NCBI GenBank assembly: GCA_002708995.1
Contig: PAPT01000018.1
Coordinates: forward strand, 1-64,000
DNA from: Geminicoccus sp.
GTDB taxonomy: Bacteria; Pseudomonadota; Alphaproteobacteria; UBA7985
Length of the DNA: 64,000 bases
Direction: 5' to 3'
A program made the position numbers and the translations under genes. This document shows positions 17,537 through 25,355 of the stretch, in pieces (the stretch's first letter is position 1; the number at the start of each line of letters is the position of its first letter). The notes beneath the pieces are model-generated. The model was not told where the DNA came from, did not search any database, and was given only the letters and a program-made list of their open reading frames with translations.

Positions 17537-18766
17537 TCAGCGCAGGAAGCAGGCGGCGAAGGCACTGTCCGCACAGACTGCCAACAACGGCTCCCGTGCT
17601 TCCTCCAGGCCGAGTTCCAGGGCCTGAGCGTAGAGTTTGGCTGCTTCCTCAAGGTTCTGCTCAAGGCCGATCCCGGTCTGGTGCATCTGTCCGAGATTGA
17701 AGAAGGCATTAGGGTAGTTCTGCCGGGCTGCGGCGATGAAGAAATCAACCGCACCAACCGGATCAGCTTCGACGCCGACACCCATCAGGATGCGCTCACC
17801 CGCCGCGTTCTGGGCGAGGGCGTTGCCGACTTGCGCGGCTTTGACCAGATAGCTCAAGGAGCGGGCCTGATCCTTTTCAACCAGCACCTGATTATCAACG
17901 ACCAGTGCGCCGTCATAGAGGTAAGCCAGTTCCATCAACGCTGGGGCAAAACCTTGCTCCCCGGCCTGCTCCAGCAGCGCAATGCCGGTTTCAGGATCGG
18001 ACACGAGGCCCAGCGTCGGGTCTCCGAGCGTGGTCATCACACCCAACTGCTGCTGGGCCAGCGGCAAGCCCGCTTCGGCTGCCTTCTGATACTGGGCCAG
18101 CGCCGCTGCTGGGTCGGCTGCCACGCCCAGACCCTTATGCAGCAGCACACCTTTGCGGTAGGCCGCTTCGACCGAGCCGGCATCCTCTGCCCGCTGATAG
18201 GCCGCGTAGGCGAGACCATAGCGACCCAGCTCGCTCAGTAGGTTGCCGTGGGGCAGGAAGGCGAGGGGCACCCCCTGCTCGGCTGAACGGCCGTAGAGCG
18301 CTGCGGCCTGTGCCTTATTCTGTGGGATGCCGTCACCCTGATGCAGCATGACGGCAAGGTTATACTGCGCGACCGGGTTACCCTGCCGGGCGGCTTCGCG
18401 GAACCAGCGAGCCGCAGACACGTTGTCTTCTTCAGTGCCGCGTCCGGTGTCGTAGAGAACTCCGAGATTGGTTTGGGCCATGTCCAGACCCTGCTCAGCT
18501 GCGCGGGTGTACCAGATCAGTGCTTCGGCCGGGTCGGCGTCCGTGCCTTCTCCACGGTCATAGAGGCGGCCCAGTTTGAACTGGGCTTCGGCTTCATCTT
18601 TTTTCGCCGCTTTGGTGTAGTGCCGCAGCGCCGCTTCGAAGTCTTCGCGCTCGTAGGCCTCATCACCTTTGACCAGCGCACTCTTAAACAGGCCGAACTG
18701 CGCCTGTGCCGGTCCAGCAAAAAGAATAAGGGCCGCAAAGAGGGATGCTGACAAAGACGTTTTCAT
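17537..18766 (-). CDS. Exported Sel1-repeat protein
   Basis: About 409 residues from the ATG at 18766 (a GTG three codons earlier is possible). The N-terminus has a signal peptide (MKTSLSASLFAALILFAG, cut after AQA). The rest is a chain of about nine Sel1-like/TPR helical repeats, seen as AQFKLGRLYDRGEG, AQTNLGVLYDTGRG, AQYNLAVMLHQGDG, AYRKGVLLHKGLGV and AFFNLGQMHQTGIG. Sel1 proteins act as periplasmic or secreted interaction scaffolds; the partner here is unknown. The C-terminus ends with two cysteines (CADSAFAACFLR), a possible disulfide. A second, short Sel1 protein lies at 56.8 kb. Confidence 0.9.
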   Translation of the reverse strand: MKTSLSASLFAALILFAGPAQAQFGLFKSALVKGDEAYEREDFEAALRHYTKAAKKDEAEAQFKLGRLYDRGEGTDADPAEALIWYTRAAEQGLDMAQTNLGVLYDTGRGTEEDNVSAARWFREAARQGNPVAQYNLAVMLHQGDGIPQNKAQAAALYGRSAEQGVPLAFLPHGNLLSELGRYGLAYAAYQRAEDAGSVEAAYRKGVLLHKGLGVAADPAAALAQYQKAAEAGLPLAQQQLGVMTTLGDPTLGLVSDPETGIALLEQAGEQGFAPALMELAYLYDGALVVDNQVLVEKDQARSLSYLVKAAQVGNALAQNAAGERILMGVGVEADPVGAVDFFIAAARQNYPNAFFNLGQMHQTGIGLEQNLEEAAKLYAQALELGLEEAREPLLAVCADSAFAACFLR

Positions 18767-19400
18767 TGTGCTCACACGTACGAAGGGGTTTGACTCCCCC
18801 CACGTATGGCATCACTTGGTGCTCAGACTAAGGCAGAAAAGGGCATAACGTTGCTGCACCTTGCGCAAATGTTGTCCGTCGAAAGCGCCTGATAAAGGGC
18901 ATGTGTGACAGCCCAGGCGGTATCACGGCCTACCTTCATACTGCTGTACCTTCTAAAATTGAAAATCATTAATATGTAGAACTATATAACTGACAGTTTA
19001 TAGTGGGCAGACAAAGGTAGGTTTACAGGCTCATGCGCGGTTTGACTTGTGTCAGCCTGAGAAGAGCGCCTGGCCGCGAATTTTTTCCTTTTTTTTCAAT
19101 GAAATGCTGATTTTTTCACGAGAATATCAAACGCTACTGAATAACAGCGGCACATAGCCGGTTTTGGGCACGAAAAATTGCCGAAAAACACTACTAGATG
19201 TAACAAAATTATCCACGTATTGAAAGGAAATTGCCTTAAAACAAAATCTTAAAGACTTGGAATCCCGGCCAGCCCACGTAAACCTGCATCTTGGTTCCGA
19301 ATGAGACACTCGTTCAAACCGATTTGCTTAGGAAAACTCAAAGCTCGGCCTGCTTGGCAGGCCGGGCTCTTTTTTTGCTCACTTTGCGGCGCCGGCGGGT
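18767..19400. other. Gene-free interval with a strong plus-strand terminator
   Basis: 634 bp of lowered GC between two minus-strand genes. No open frame here has recognisable family features. 18950-19010 is notably AT-rich and could hold a promoter. A strong terminator lies at 19342-19376. An unannotated plus-strand RNA ending there is possible. Confidence 0.5.
19342..19376 (+). terminator. Strong rho-independent terminator
   Basis: A 12-bp stem (AGCTCGGCCTGC at 19342-19353 with GCAGGCCGGGCT at 19357-19368, one G-T pair) has a TTG loop, followed by C and seven T. On the opposite strand the hairpin is followed by TTTGAGTTTT, so it may also end the minus-strand tetR transcript that stops at 19401. 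Confidence 0.85.
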
Positions 19401-20072
19401 TCAGCCTGCGGCGGGATAACGCGGGCTGGTGCCCAGCATGCTGGTTGCACCCAGGTAGCGATCGAGCAGCAGGTCGACCGCGATGCGCGTGGTTTCGCCG
19501 GCCGTCACGCCGAAGCTCTTGGCCCGGTCTTCGATAATCAGATAGCCATCTGCCATCAGATGCGCAGCGAGCAGGGTGCAGAGATGTCGGTAATCCTGCA
19601 CGGTGAGCTGTCGGCGGACGGGTTCGAGCACGTTGTTGATCAGCTGCTGGACCAGCGAGGAAAACCATTCCGGCCGTTCGTCAGGCCTGCGGTAGTGCTG
19701 GACCATCAATGATCGCAGAAACGCGCTGTTGGCGTTGATCATTTGCGGCATGGTGCGGGCGAGCAGGTGCACGCGCTGGCGCACGTCGGTTTCCTCGCTG
19801 ACGGTCTGTGAGACGCTGTTGAGGATCGAGACGGCGCGATCGGCGGCGATCTCGCTCATGAACGCATCGCGCTCGATTTCTTCAGGCGAATTGTAGTACC
19901 GGTAGATCGTGGGTTTGGAGACGCCCGACTGATTTGCGATCGACTGCACCGTCAGCGGCTTGCCCATTTCTACGAGTTCCAGCGTGGCTCGGAGAATGTC
20001 CTTCCGCGTGCGGGATCGTCTGTTGGAGCTTCCGTCTCGCTGGGGCGTGAGACTAATGAGTTCCTGGTACAT
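19401..20072 (-). CDS. TetR-family transcriptional regulator
   Basis: 223 residues from the ATG at 20072; an upstream ATG would add 44 residues unlike the family. The DNA-binding helix-turn-helix is near residues 25-60 (TRKDILRATLELVEMG, then VQSIANQSGVSKPTIYRYYN). The C-terminal ligand domain is all-helical and not diagnostic. It is divergent from the flavin reductase gene, with a long AT-rich space between, so that gene is a candidate target. The ligand is unknown. Confidence 0.9.
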   Translation of the reverse strand: MYQELISLTPQRDGSSNRRSRTRKDILRATLELVEMGKPLTVQSIANQSGVSKPTIYRYYNSPEEIERDAFMSEIAADRAVSILNSVSQTVSEETDVRQRVHLLARTMPQMINANSAFLRSLMVQHYRRPDERPEWFSSLVQQLINNVLEPVRRQLTVQDYRHLCTLLAAHLMADGYLIIEDRAKSFGVTAGETTRIAVDLLLDRYLGATSMLGTSPRYPAAG

Positions 20073-20695
20073 TTCTCTGAATGGGTGAGGTCTTGCCTCG
20101 CCTCTCTCCGATTTTGCTCTTAGGTCAAAGCCGACATTTTTTGCTATTTTCGAAACGGCTTTATCAAAGCAAACCATCGCTGAAATTGCGGGTTCAAGGC
20201 CCATTTCTCAGCTATCGCTAAATTATCAAAAAGACCGGCAAATTGAAGATATAGGTCTATTTTGTTCAAAATGACGATCTTTTTGAGAAAAAAAGAGATA
20301 TTTTTTTCGCAGATGTATTTTTTTAATATATAAAAATGTGTAATTCCCGTATAAGATTTACTAATTTTTGGTGTCGATTCGCTGGTGGCAACTGATTGCC
20401 GAAACACAACCCCACCAGAACTTGTGTTCCGATGGCCATTTTTTTCGGGAGGAGTTTTTAAGAGAGAAGATACGGCGGCCCTAAGACCGACGCTGCGACG
20501 TATGATGTAGTATGCCCTTGGTCCAGTGAGACCCGCCTGATTGGAGCCGCTGTTTGCGAAAAATGCAAAGAATAAAGGTGACATACCTATGAACTTGCAC
20601 AGATATGCATGAGGCACATCGCCTGTGAATAGGAGGCCGTTCCGTGCTAGGTGTCTGCTGTCGGCGATAACGCAACTTTAGAGGATCGACAGGCC
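20073..20695. promoter_or_regulatory. AT-rich divergent intergenic region
   Basis: 623 bp between tetR and the flavin reductase. 20210-20370 is extremely AT-rich with A and T runs (for example around 20284-20330), in strong contrast with the GC-rich flanks. It probably contains promoters for both genes and could be bound by nucleoid proteins. No convincing gene or clear operator palindrome was found. Confidence 0.45.
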
Positions 20696-21292
20696 ATGGA
20701 TTTCGACCCCAGCACCGGTGATCCAGCGCTCAGCCACAGCCCGATCAAGGCCATGGTCGCACCCCGCCCCATTGGCTGGCTGTCGACCCTGTCGCCGCAG
20801 GGGGTGGCCAATCTCGCGCCCTACAGCTTCTTCAATCTGGTCTGTGACGCGCCTTACATGGTGATGTTCGCAACTTCGGGTCACAAGGACAGCTTTAACA
20901 ATGTCCGCGCCACGGGGGAGTTCGTCTGGAACCTCGTCTCCGAGGATCTGTGTGAGGCAATGAACACCAGCTCTGGCAGTGCGGCGCCGGGTGTTGACGA
21001 GTTCGAGATGGCCGGACTGGAAAAGGCGGCCAGCCGCTCTGTGGCGCCGCCGCGGGTTGCGCGGGCGAGGGCGGCCCTCGAATGCCAGCTTGATCAAATC
21101 GTGGACCTGAAGTCGGACGACCCGACCCGCCGGAATTCGCTGGTCATCGGGACGGTGCGCAGCGTGTTTATGGCGGATGGGGCAATCGTCGACGGTCGCT
21201 TCGATGCAGCGGGCGTCCGGCCACTGGCGCGCCTGGGCTATCGCGACTACGCGGTGATTGAAGAAATCTTTGAACTCATGCGGCCTTCGTGA
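20696..21292 (+). CDS. Flavin reductase family protein (FMN-binding split barrel)
   Basis: 198 residues from the ATG at 20696 (AGG five nt upstream); a GTG at 20651 is an alternative. Family marks are VAPRPIGWLSTLSPQGVANL, then APYSFFNLVCDAPYMVMF, NVRATGEFVWNLV and a late LARLGYRDYAVIEE. These proteins bind FMN and reduce it or act as NAD(P)H:flavin reductases, often for a monooxygenase partner, which is not visible nearby. The divergent TetR gene may regulate it. Confidence 0.9.
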   Translation: MDFDPSTGDPALSHSPIKAMVAPRPIGWLSTLSPQGVANLAPYSFFNLVCDAPYMVMFATSGHKDSFNNVRATGEFVWNLVSEDLCEAMNTSSGSAAPGVDEFEMAGLEKAASRSVAPPRVARARAALECQLDQIVDLKSDDPTRRNSLVIGTVRSVFMADGAIVDGRFDAAGVRPLARLGYRDYAVIEEIFELMRPS

Positions 21293-21417
21293 TGGTCTGA
21301 TCAGAAGCGGCTCTGGAAATTCTAACTATCTAAGACCAATACGGTTTCCACTTGATGTTCACGTTTGTTCCTGTCATAAGGGGATGAGAACAAAACAGGA
21401 TCATCGACGGGTTCGCC

Positions 21418-22665
21418 ATGAAAGACCGGATTTCCCCGACGCTTACCAAGACGGTTCGTGATGCAGGCCACGCCGCCGGAAAGCAGGCGCGCACTGCCGT
21501 GGTCTCGACCCCCGGCTGCGCGGCTGTTGCACCCTCGACAGCCGGGCGCTACCGGCATCGCGTTGACCGCGCGCAGGCCGAAGTGGCGCGCGCCAAGGGC
21601 TACCGAAAGGGGCGGGGCAGCAACGAAGGGCCAGCGGGGCGGTTCGAGCTGCAGGAGCAGGTTGCCTTTGACGACGGCTGGTCGAGCGGGCAGGTCCGGT
21701 TCGAAGATCTGCTCAGCCGCCCAACCACCGTGTCGGAGGACCGGGCCAAGTCAGTCCTGACCTTCAACCAGTCCCCCGATCTGGGCTTTGACCGTTCGGT
21801 CAATCCCTACCGGGGCTGCGAGCACGGCTGTACCTATTGCTACGCGCGGCCTAGCCACGCCTTCATGGGGCTGTCGGCGGGGCTGGATTTCGAGACCCGG
21901 CTGTTTGCCAAGTACGACGTTGCGAGGCTGCTCGAAGACGCCCTGCGCAAGCCGAACTACCGGGTCGCGCCGATCGCGCTGGGGACCAACACCGATCCGT
22001 ATCAGCCGATCGAGCGGGAGTTGAAACTGACGGCGGCGGTGATCGACGTGCTCGACACCTGCCATCATCCGACAACCATCGTCACCAAATCGGCCGGGAT
22101 CCTGCGCGATCTCGATCGGCTAGCGGGCATGGCCGAGCGCGGGTTGGTGCAGGTTGGGATTTCGGTGACCACGCTGGACAGCGGGCTGTCGCGGCGGATG
22201 GAGCCGCGATGCTCGTCGCCGGCACGGCGGCTGGAGGCGATTGCTAAGCTGTCTGAGGCCGGCATTCCGGTTCGAGTCATGGCGTCGCCGATGATCCCGG
22301 GACTCAATGACAGCGAGCTGGAAACCATCCTAGCCCGCGCGCGGGAATCCGGGGCGCGGGCGGCGTCGATGATCCCGCTGCGTCTGCCGCTGGAGGTGAG
22401 GGAGGTCTTCGGCGACTGGCTGCAGGCCAACTTTCCTGACCGGGCGGAAAGGGTGATGAAACAGGTGATGTCGATGCACGGCGGCAAGGCCTATGATGCT
22501 ACGTTCGGCGACCGGATGCGCGGCAAGGGACCGCTGGCCCATATCCTGCGCCGCCGGTTCGAGGTGGCCTGCCAACGGTTGGCACTGCCGGCGCACCTGC
22601 CGCCGCTGCGCACCGACCGCTTTGTGCGGCCCGAGCGCGCCGGGGACCAGCTGTTACTGCTCTAG
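21418..22665 (+). CDS. PA0069-family radical SAM protein
   Basis: 415 residues. The SAM-binding [4Fe-4S] motif is GCEHGCTYCYAR (CxxxCxxC). The preceding KGRGSNEGPAGRFE and the later LALGTNTD-like region (IALGTNTDPYQPIE), LTTVVTKSA equivalent (TIVTKSAGILRD) and ISVTTLD are typical of this SplB-related family. The chemical reaction is not established for the family. It stands alone between the flavin reductase and FAH genes; the first 50 residues are variable and the start is not fixed by a good ribosome site. Confidence 0.92.
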   Translation: MKDRISPTLTKTVRDAGHAAGKQARTAVVSTPGCAAVAPSTAGRYRHRVDRAQAEVARAKGYRKGRGSNEGPAGRFELQEQVAFDDGWSSGQVRFEDLLSRPTTVSEDRAKSVLTFNQSPDLGFDRSVNPYRGCEHGCTYCYARPSHAFMGLSAGLDFETRLFAKYDVARLLEDALRKPNYRVAPIALGTNTDPYQPIERELKLTAAVIDVLDTCHHPTTIVTKSAGILRDLDRLAGMAERGLVQVGISVTTLDSGLSRRMEPRCSSPARRLEAIAKLSEAGIPVRVMASPMIPGLNDSELETILARARESGARAASMIPLRLPLEVREVFGDWLQANFPDRAERVMKQVMSMHGGKAYDATFGDRMRGKGPLAHILRRRFEVACQRLALPAHLPPLRTDRFVRPERAGDQLLLL

Positions 22666-22683
22666 CACAGGCCGCGCACGCCC

Positions 22684-22717
22684 CAGCCCCCTGACCAGCC
22701 CCTGACCGGCCCCCTGA
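22684..22717 (+). repeat. Short CAGCCCCTGAC-type direct repeats
   Basis: Three consecutive imperfect copies of an 11-12 bp unit (CAGCCCCCTGAC, CAGCCCCTGAC, CGGCCCCCTGA) follow the radical SAM gene. Simple slippage is enough to explain them. Confidence 0.6.
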
Positions 22718-22809
22718 AGGGTGTCACGGGGCTGAAGGAGGGCTTAGCCGCAAGGCGCAGGCGCTGGGGCAGGGAAAAGCAGCAGGGTAAAGGGCAGAGA
22801 GGCTGCTGA

Positions 22810-23661
22810 TCAGGCCAGTGGGTCAACAATCACGCGCATGGACTGGGTGCCGAGCACCGGGCTGGACAGCTCGATGCTGTCGCCGGCGTTGAGGAAGCGC
22901 GTAGGCTTGGAGCCCATGCCCACCCCCGGCGGGGTGCCTGTACAGACCAGATCACCCGGCTCGAGGGTCTGATACTGCGACAGGTGCTCGATGATCGCCG
23001 GAATGTCGAAAATCATGGTCGCTGTGGTGCCGTCCTGCCGGACCTCGCCGTTGACCTTGGTTATCAGCGGGTGATTGCCGGGGTCAGCAATCTCATCCCG
23101 GGTCACCAGAAACGGGCCGACCGGGCCGAAGGTGTCGAAGGACTTGCCCTTGCTCCACAGCCCGCCGCGGTCGATCTGGAAGGTCCGCTCGGAGACATCA
23201 TTGACCAGCGTGAACCCGGCGACGTGGTCCCACGCCGCTTCGCGCGTGATGTAGCGCCCACCGGTGCCGATGACGAAGCTGAACTCGACCTCGTAGTCGA
23301 GCTTATCAGACCCCCGAGGAACCAGAATGTCGTCATTGGGCCCCGAAATGCACGACGAGGCCTTGTAGAACACAATCGGCATTTCCGGGATGGGCATGCC
23401 GGCTTCTTCGGCGTGGTCGGCGTAGTTCAGACCGATTCCGATGAACTTACCAGGGCGCGGGATCGGCGGCCCGAGGCGGACGGAATCGCTCGCCCGCGGC
23501 AGGCTTGCCGGATCGATGGCCGCGAGATGCGCCAGCCCCGCCGGGGACAGCACTTCACCGGCAATGTCAGCGACAACGCCGCTGAGATCCCGGACGTGTC
23601 CATCCTGATCCAGCAGGCCGGGCCGCTCGGCCCCGGGTTCGCCGTATCGCAGCAATTTCAT
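22810..23661 (-). CDS. Fumarylacetoacetate hydrolase (FAH) family protein
   Basis: 283 residues, about the length of bacterial FAH-type hydrolases/isomerases. The catalytic domain begins PGKFIGIGLNYADHAEE; the metal-binding acidic set is in KLDYEVEFSFVIG, and the rest of the fold shows GFTLVNDVSERTFQ, KSFDTFGPVGPF and LVCTGTPPGVGMG. Substrates of such enzymes are acylpyruvates, hydroxymuconate derivatives or ureidoglycolate-like acids; the sequence alone does not decide. It is about 38 kb from the hpa genes, so a role as HpaG is not implied. It is divergent from hemC. Confidence 0.92.
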   Translation of the reverse strand: MKLLRYGEPGAERPGLLDQDGHVRDLSGVVADIAGEVLSPAGLAHLAAIDPASLPRASDSVRLGPPIPRPGKFIGIGLNYADHAEEAGMPIPEMPIVFYKASSCISGPNDDILVPRGSDKLDYEVEFSFVIGTGGRYITREAAWDHVAGFTLVNDVSERTFQIDRGGLWSKGKSFDTFGPVGPFLVTRDEIADPGNHPLITKVNGEVRQDGTTATMIFDIPAIIEHLSQYQTLEPGDLVCTGTPPGVGMGSKPTRFLNAGDSIELSSPVLGTQSMRVIVDPLA

Positions 23662-23828
23662 GGTAGTCTTCGCTCCTTCATTCGGATCTTGTGGTGTTAA
23701 TCAGATTGGAGCATGCCACTGGGCGGCACCGCTGTCACCGGGCGTATGCACGGGTCTTGCGGTCTGCTTCAACGTCTAATAAGCATAAAATTGTTCGATT
23801 TCCATTCATTGCAACGGCTGCGGTTTCC

Positions 23829-24755
23829 ATGAGTTCATCCCTTCAAATCGGCACGCGGGGATCGGTGCTGGCGCTGGCACAGACCGCATGGGTGCTGGGC
23901 GAGCTGCGGCGGGCCGCGCCGGGTCAGGACATAGGCCGCGTCATCATCGAAACCGATGGCGACCGCGACCAGACCTCCAGCCTTGCCAGCTTCGGCGGGG
24001 TCAGCGTTTTTGTGGCCGAGTTGCAGGCCGCCATCCTCGACCGCCGGATCGATGCCGCGGTGCATTCGTTCAAGGACATGGCCAGCCGCCCGACGCTGGG
24101 CCTGCGCCAGTACTTTCCCGAGCGCGAAGACGTCTGCGACGTGCTGGTCGGGGGGGCGCTCGAAGACCTGCCGCAGGGCGCCCGCGTCGGCACGGGCAGC
24201 CCGCGCCGGGTCGCGCAGCTGCGCCGCCGCCGCCCGGATCTCGATATTCAGCCCATTCGCGGCAATATCACCACGCGCCTGTCCCGGCTGAATACCGGTG
24301 ATTTCGATACCATTGTGCTGGCCAAGGCCGGCCTTAAGCGGGCTGGCTTGTTCGACCCCGCGCGTGATTTCGACCTCGACCCCATGGATTTCACCCCGGC
24401 GACGGGGCAGGGGCAGCTGGCCATCGAGTGCCGCGCTGACGACAGCCTGCCGATCGAGGATACGGTGCTCTCCAGCGCCATCGACCGTCGATTGGCCGTG
24501 GTCGAACGCTTCTTTGCCCGAGAGCTGAATTTCAGCTGTCACACCCCCGCCGCCGTCTGGGCGCGGGTCAATGGCCGCCAGATCAGCGCCGTGATCGACG
24601 TGCTTAAGCCCGATGGCAGCGAAAGCCTGAAGATTGAAGTGCCGGTGCCGCTGGCTGGCACCGAAGCCGACCTACAGGAAGCCATGCGGCAGGCCGAGAA
24701 GCGCGGCATTCGCGCCTTCACCGCGCTGGTGGGCCCCGATACCGGCGCGGCCTAG
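23829..24755 (+). CDS. hemC: Hydroxymethylbilane synthase (divergent HemC)
   Basis: 308 residues from the ATG at 23829 (MSSSLQIGTRGSVLALAQ); the upstream 46 codons do not fit the family. HemC joins four porphobilinogen units into hydroxymethylbilane for tetrapyrrole synthesis. Landmarks are VHSFKDM (usually HSLKD), GTGSPRRVAQL, RGNITTRLSRL and ATGQGQLAIECR. The dipyrromethane-binding cysteine should be Cys237, but its surroundings read NFSCHTPAAV instead of the common GGCxxP. This makes it look like a divergent paralogue, and no other haem genes lie beside it. Function as the housekeeping enzyme is probable but not certain. Confidence 0.85.
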   Translation: MSSSLQIGTRGSVLALAQTAWVLGELRRAAPGQDIGRVIIETDGDRDQTSSLASFGGVSVFVAELQAAILDRRIDAAVHSFKDMASRPTLGLRQYFPEREDVCDVLVGGALEDLPQGARVGTGSPRRVAQLRRRRPDLDIQPIRGNITTRLSRLNTGDFDTIVLAKAGLKRAGLFDPARDFDLDPMDFTPATGQGQLAIECRADDSLPIEDTVLSSAIDRRLAVVERFFARELNFSCHTPAAVWARVNGRQISAVIDVLKPDGSESLKIEVPVPLAGTEADLQEAMRQAEKRGIRAFTALVGPDTGAA

Positions 24756-24772
24756 GTTGGAGGGCCGAGGCG

Positions 24773-25345
24773 CTAGAGCCCGGCTTTAGCCTGCACCAGA
24801 AAGTCTGCGAGGCGCTGCCGCGCACGCCAGAACGCCGCCGACAGCCCGTAGACCAGCATTTTCTGCCGCCCGCGATAATAACTCTGTTCGAGGTTGAAGC
24901 CGAGGTCTTCGGCCAGCGCCCGACTGGCTTTGTTATCATCGCTGAGGACAGCGACCACGCGCTCCAGGCGGCGGTCTTCGAGGGCAAAGCTGACGATCCC
25001 GGTCATGGCTTCGCGGGCATAGCCGCGACCGCGCGCGGCGGGCAGCAGGCTGTAGCGCACCGCCAGCCCCAGACCGTCGGGCCGCAGCATCAGCCCGGCC
25101 TCGCCCACGAATTCACCGCTGTCGCGCTCGAACACCCCGAACATGCCCAGACCGCGGGCCTCCCACAGCCCCTCGAAGGTGCGCAGGGTTTCCAGCGCCG
25201 CTGCACGGTCCTGCACGCCCTCGAGCATGCGCTCCATAGCGGCGGGGGCGGTGCGCAGCTCCAGAACCGTATCCAGATCGGAGGTCCGTAGCGCCCGCAG
25301 GCGCAGGCGCGGGGTCTGCAGCTCAAGGGCAGGGGGCAAGGTCAT
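24773..25345 (-). CDS. GNAT family N-acetyltransferase (RimJ/RimL type)
   Basis: 190 residues from the ATG at 25345, which follows the pbpC stop by 10 bp. The start LELQTPRLRLRALRTSDLD and the acetyl-CoA loop AARGRGYAREA, then ERVVAVLSDDNKASRALAE and LGFNLEQ, are typical of acetyltransferase_3 proteins. It is probably the third gene of the alpha-2-macroglobulin/pbpC transcript. The acceptor substrate is unknown. Confidence 0.88.
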   Translation of the reverse strand: MTLPPALELQTPRLRLRALRTSDLDTVLELRTAPAAMERMLEGVQDRAAALETLRTFEGLWEARGLGMFGVFERDSGEFVGEAGLMLRPDGLGLAVRYSLLPAARGRGYAREAMTGIVSFALEDRRLERVVAVLSDDNKASRALAEDLGFNLEQSYYRGRQKMLVYGLSAAFWRARQRLADFLVQAKAGL

Positions 25346-25355
25346 GGCAATCTGC

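Noticed and set aside
23691..23828. Upstream extension of hemC by 46 codons
   Set aside because: The residues do not resemble HemC, whereas MSSSLQIGTRGS at 23829 is the family start.
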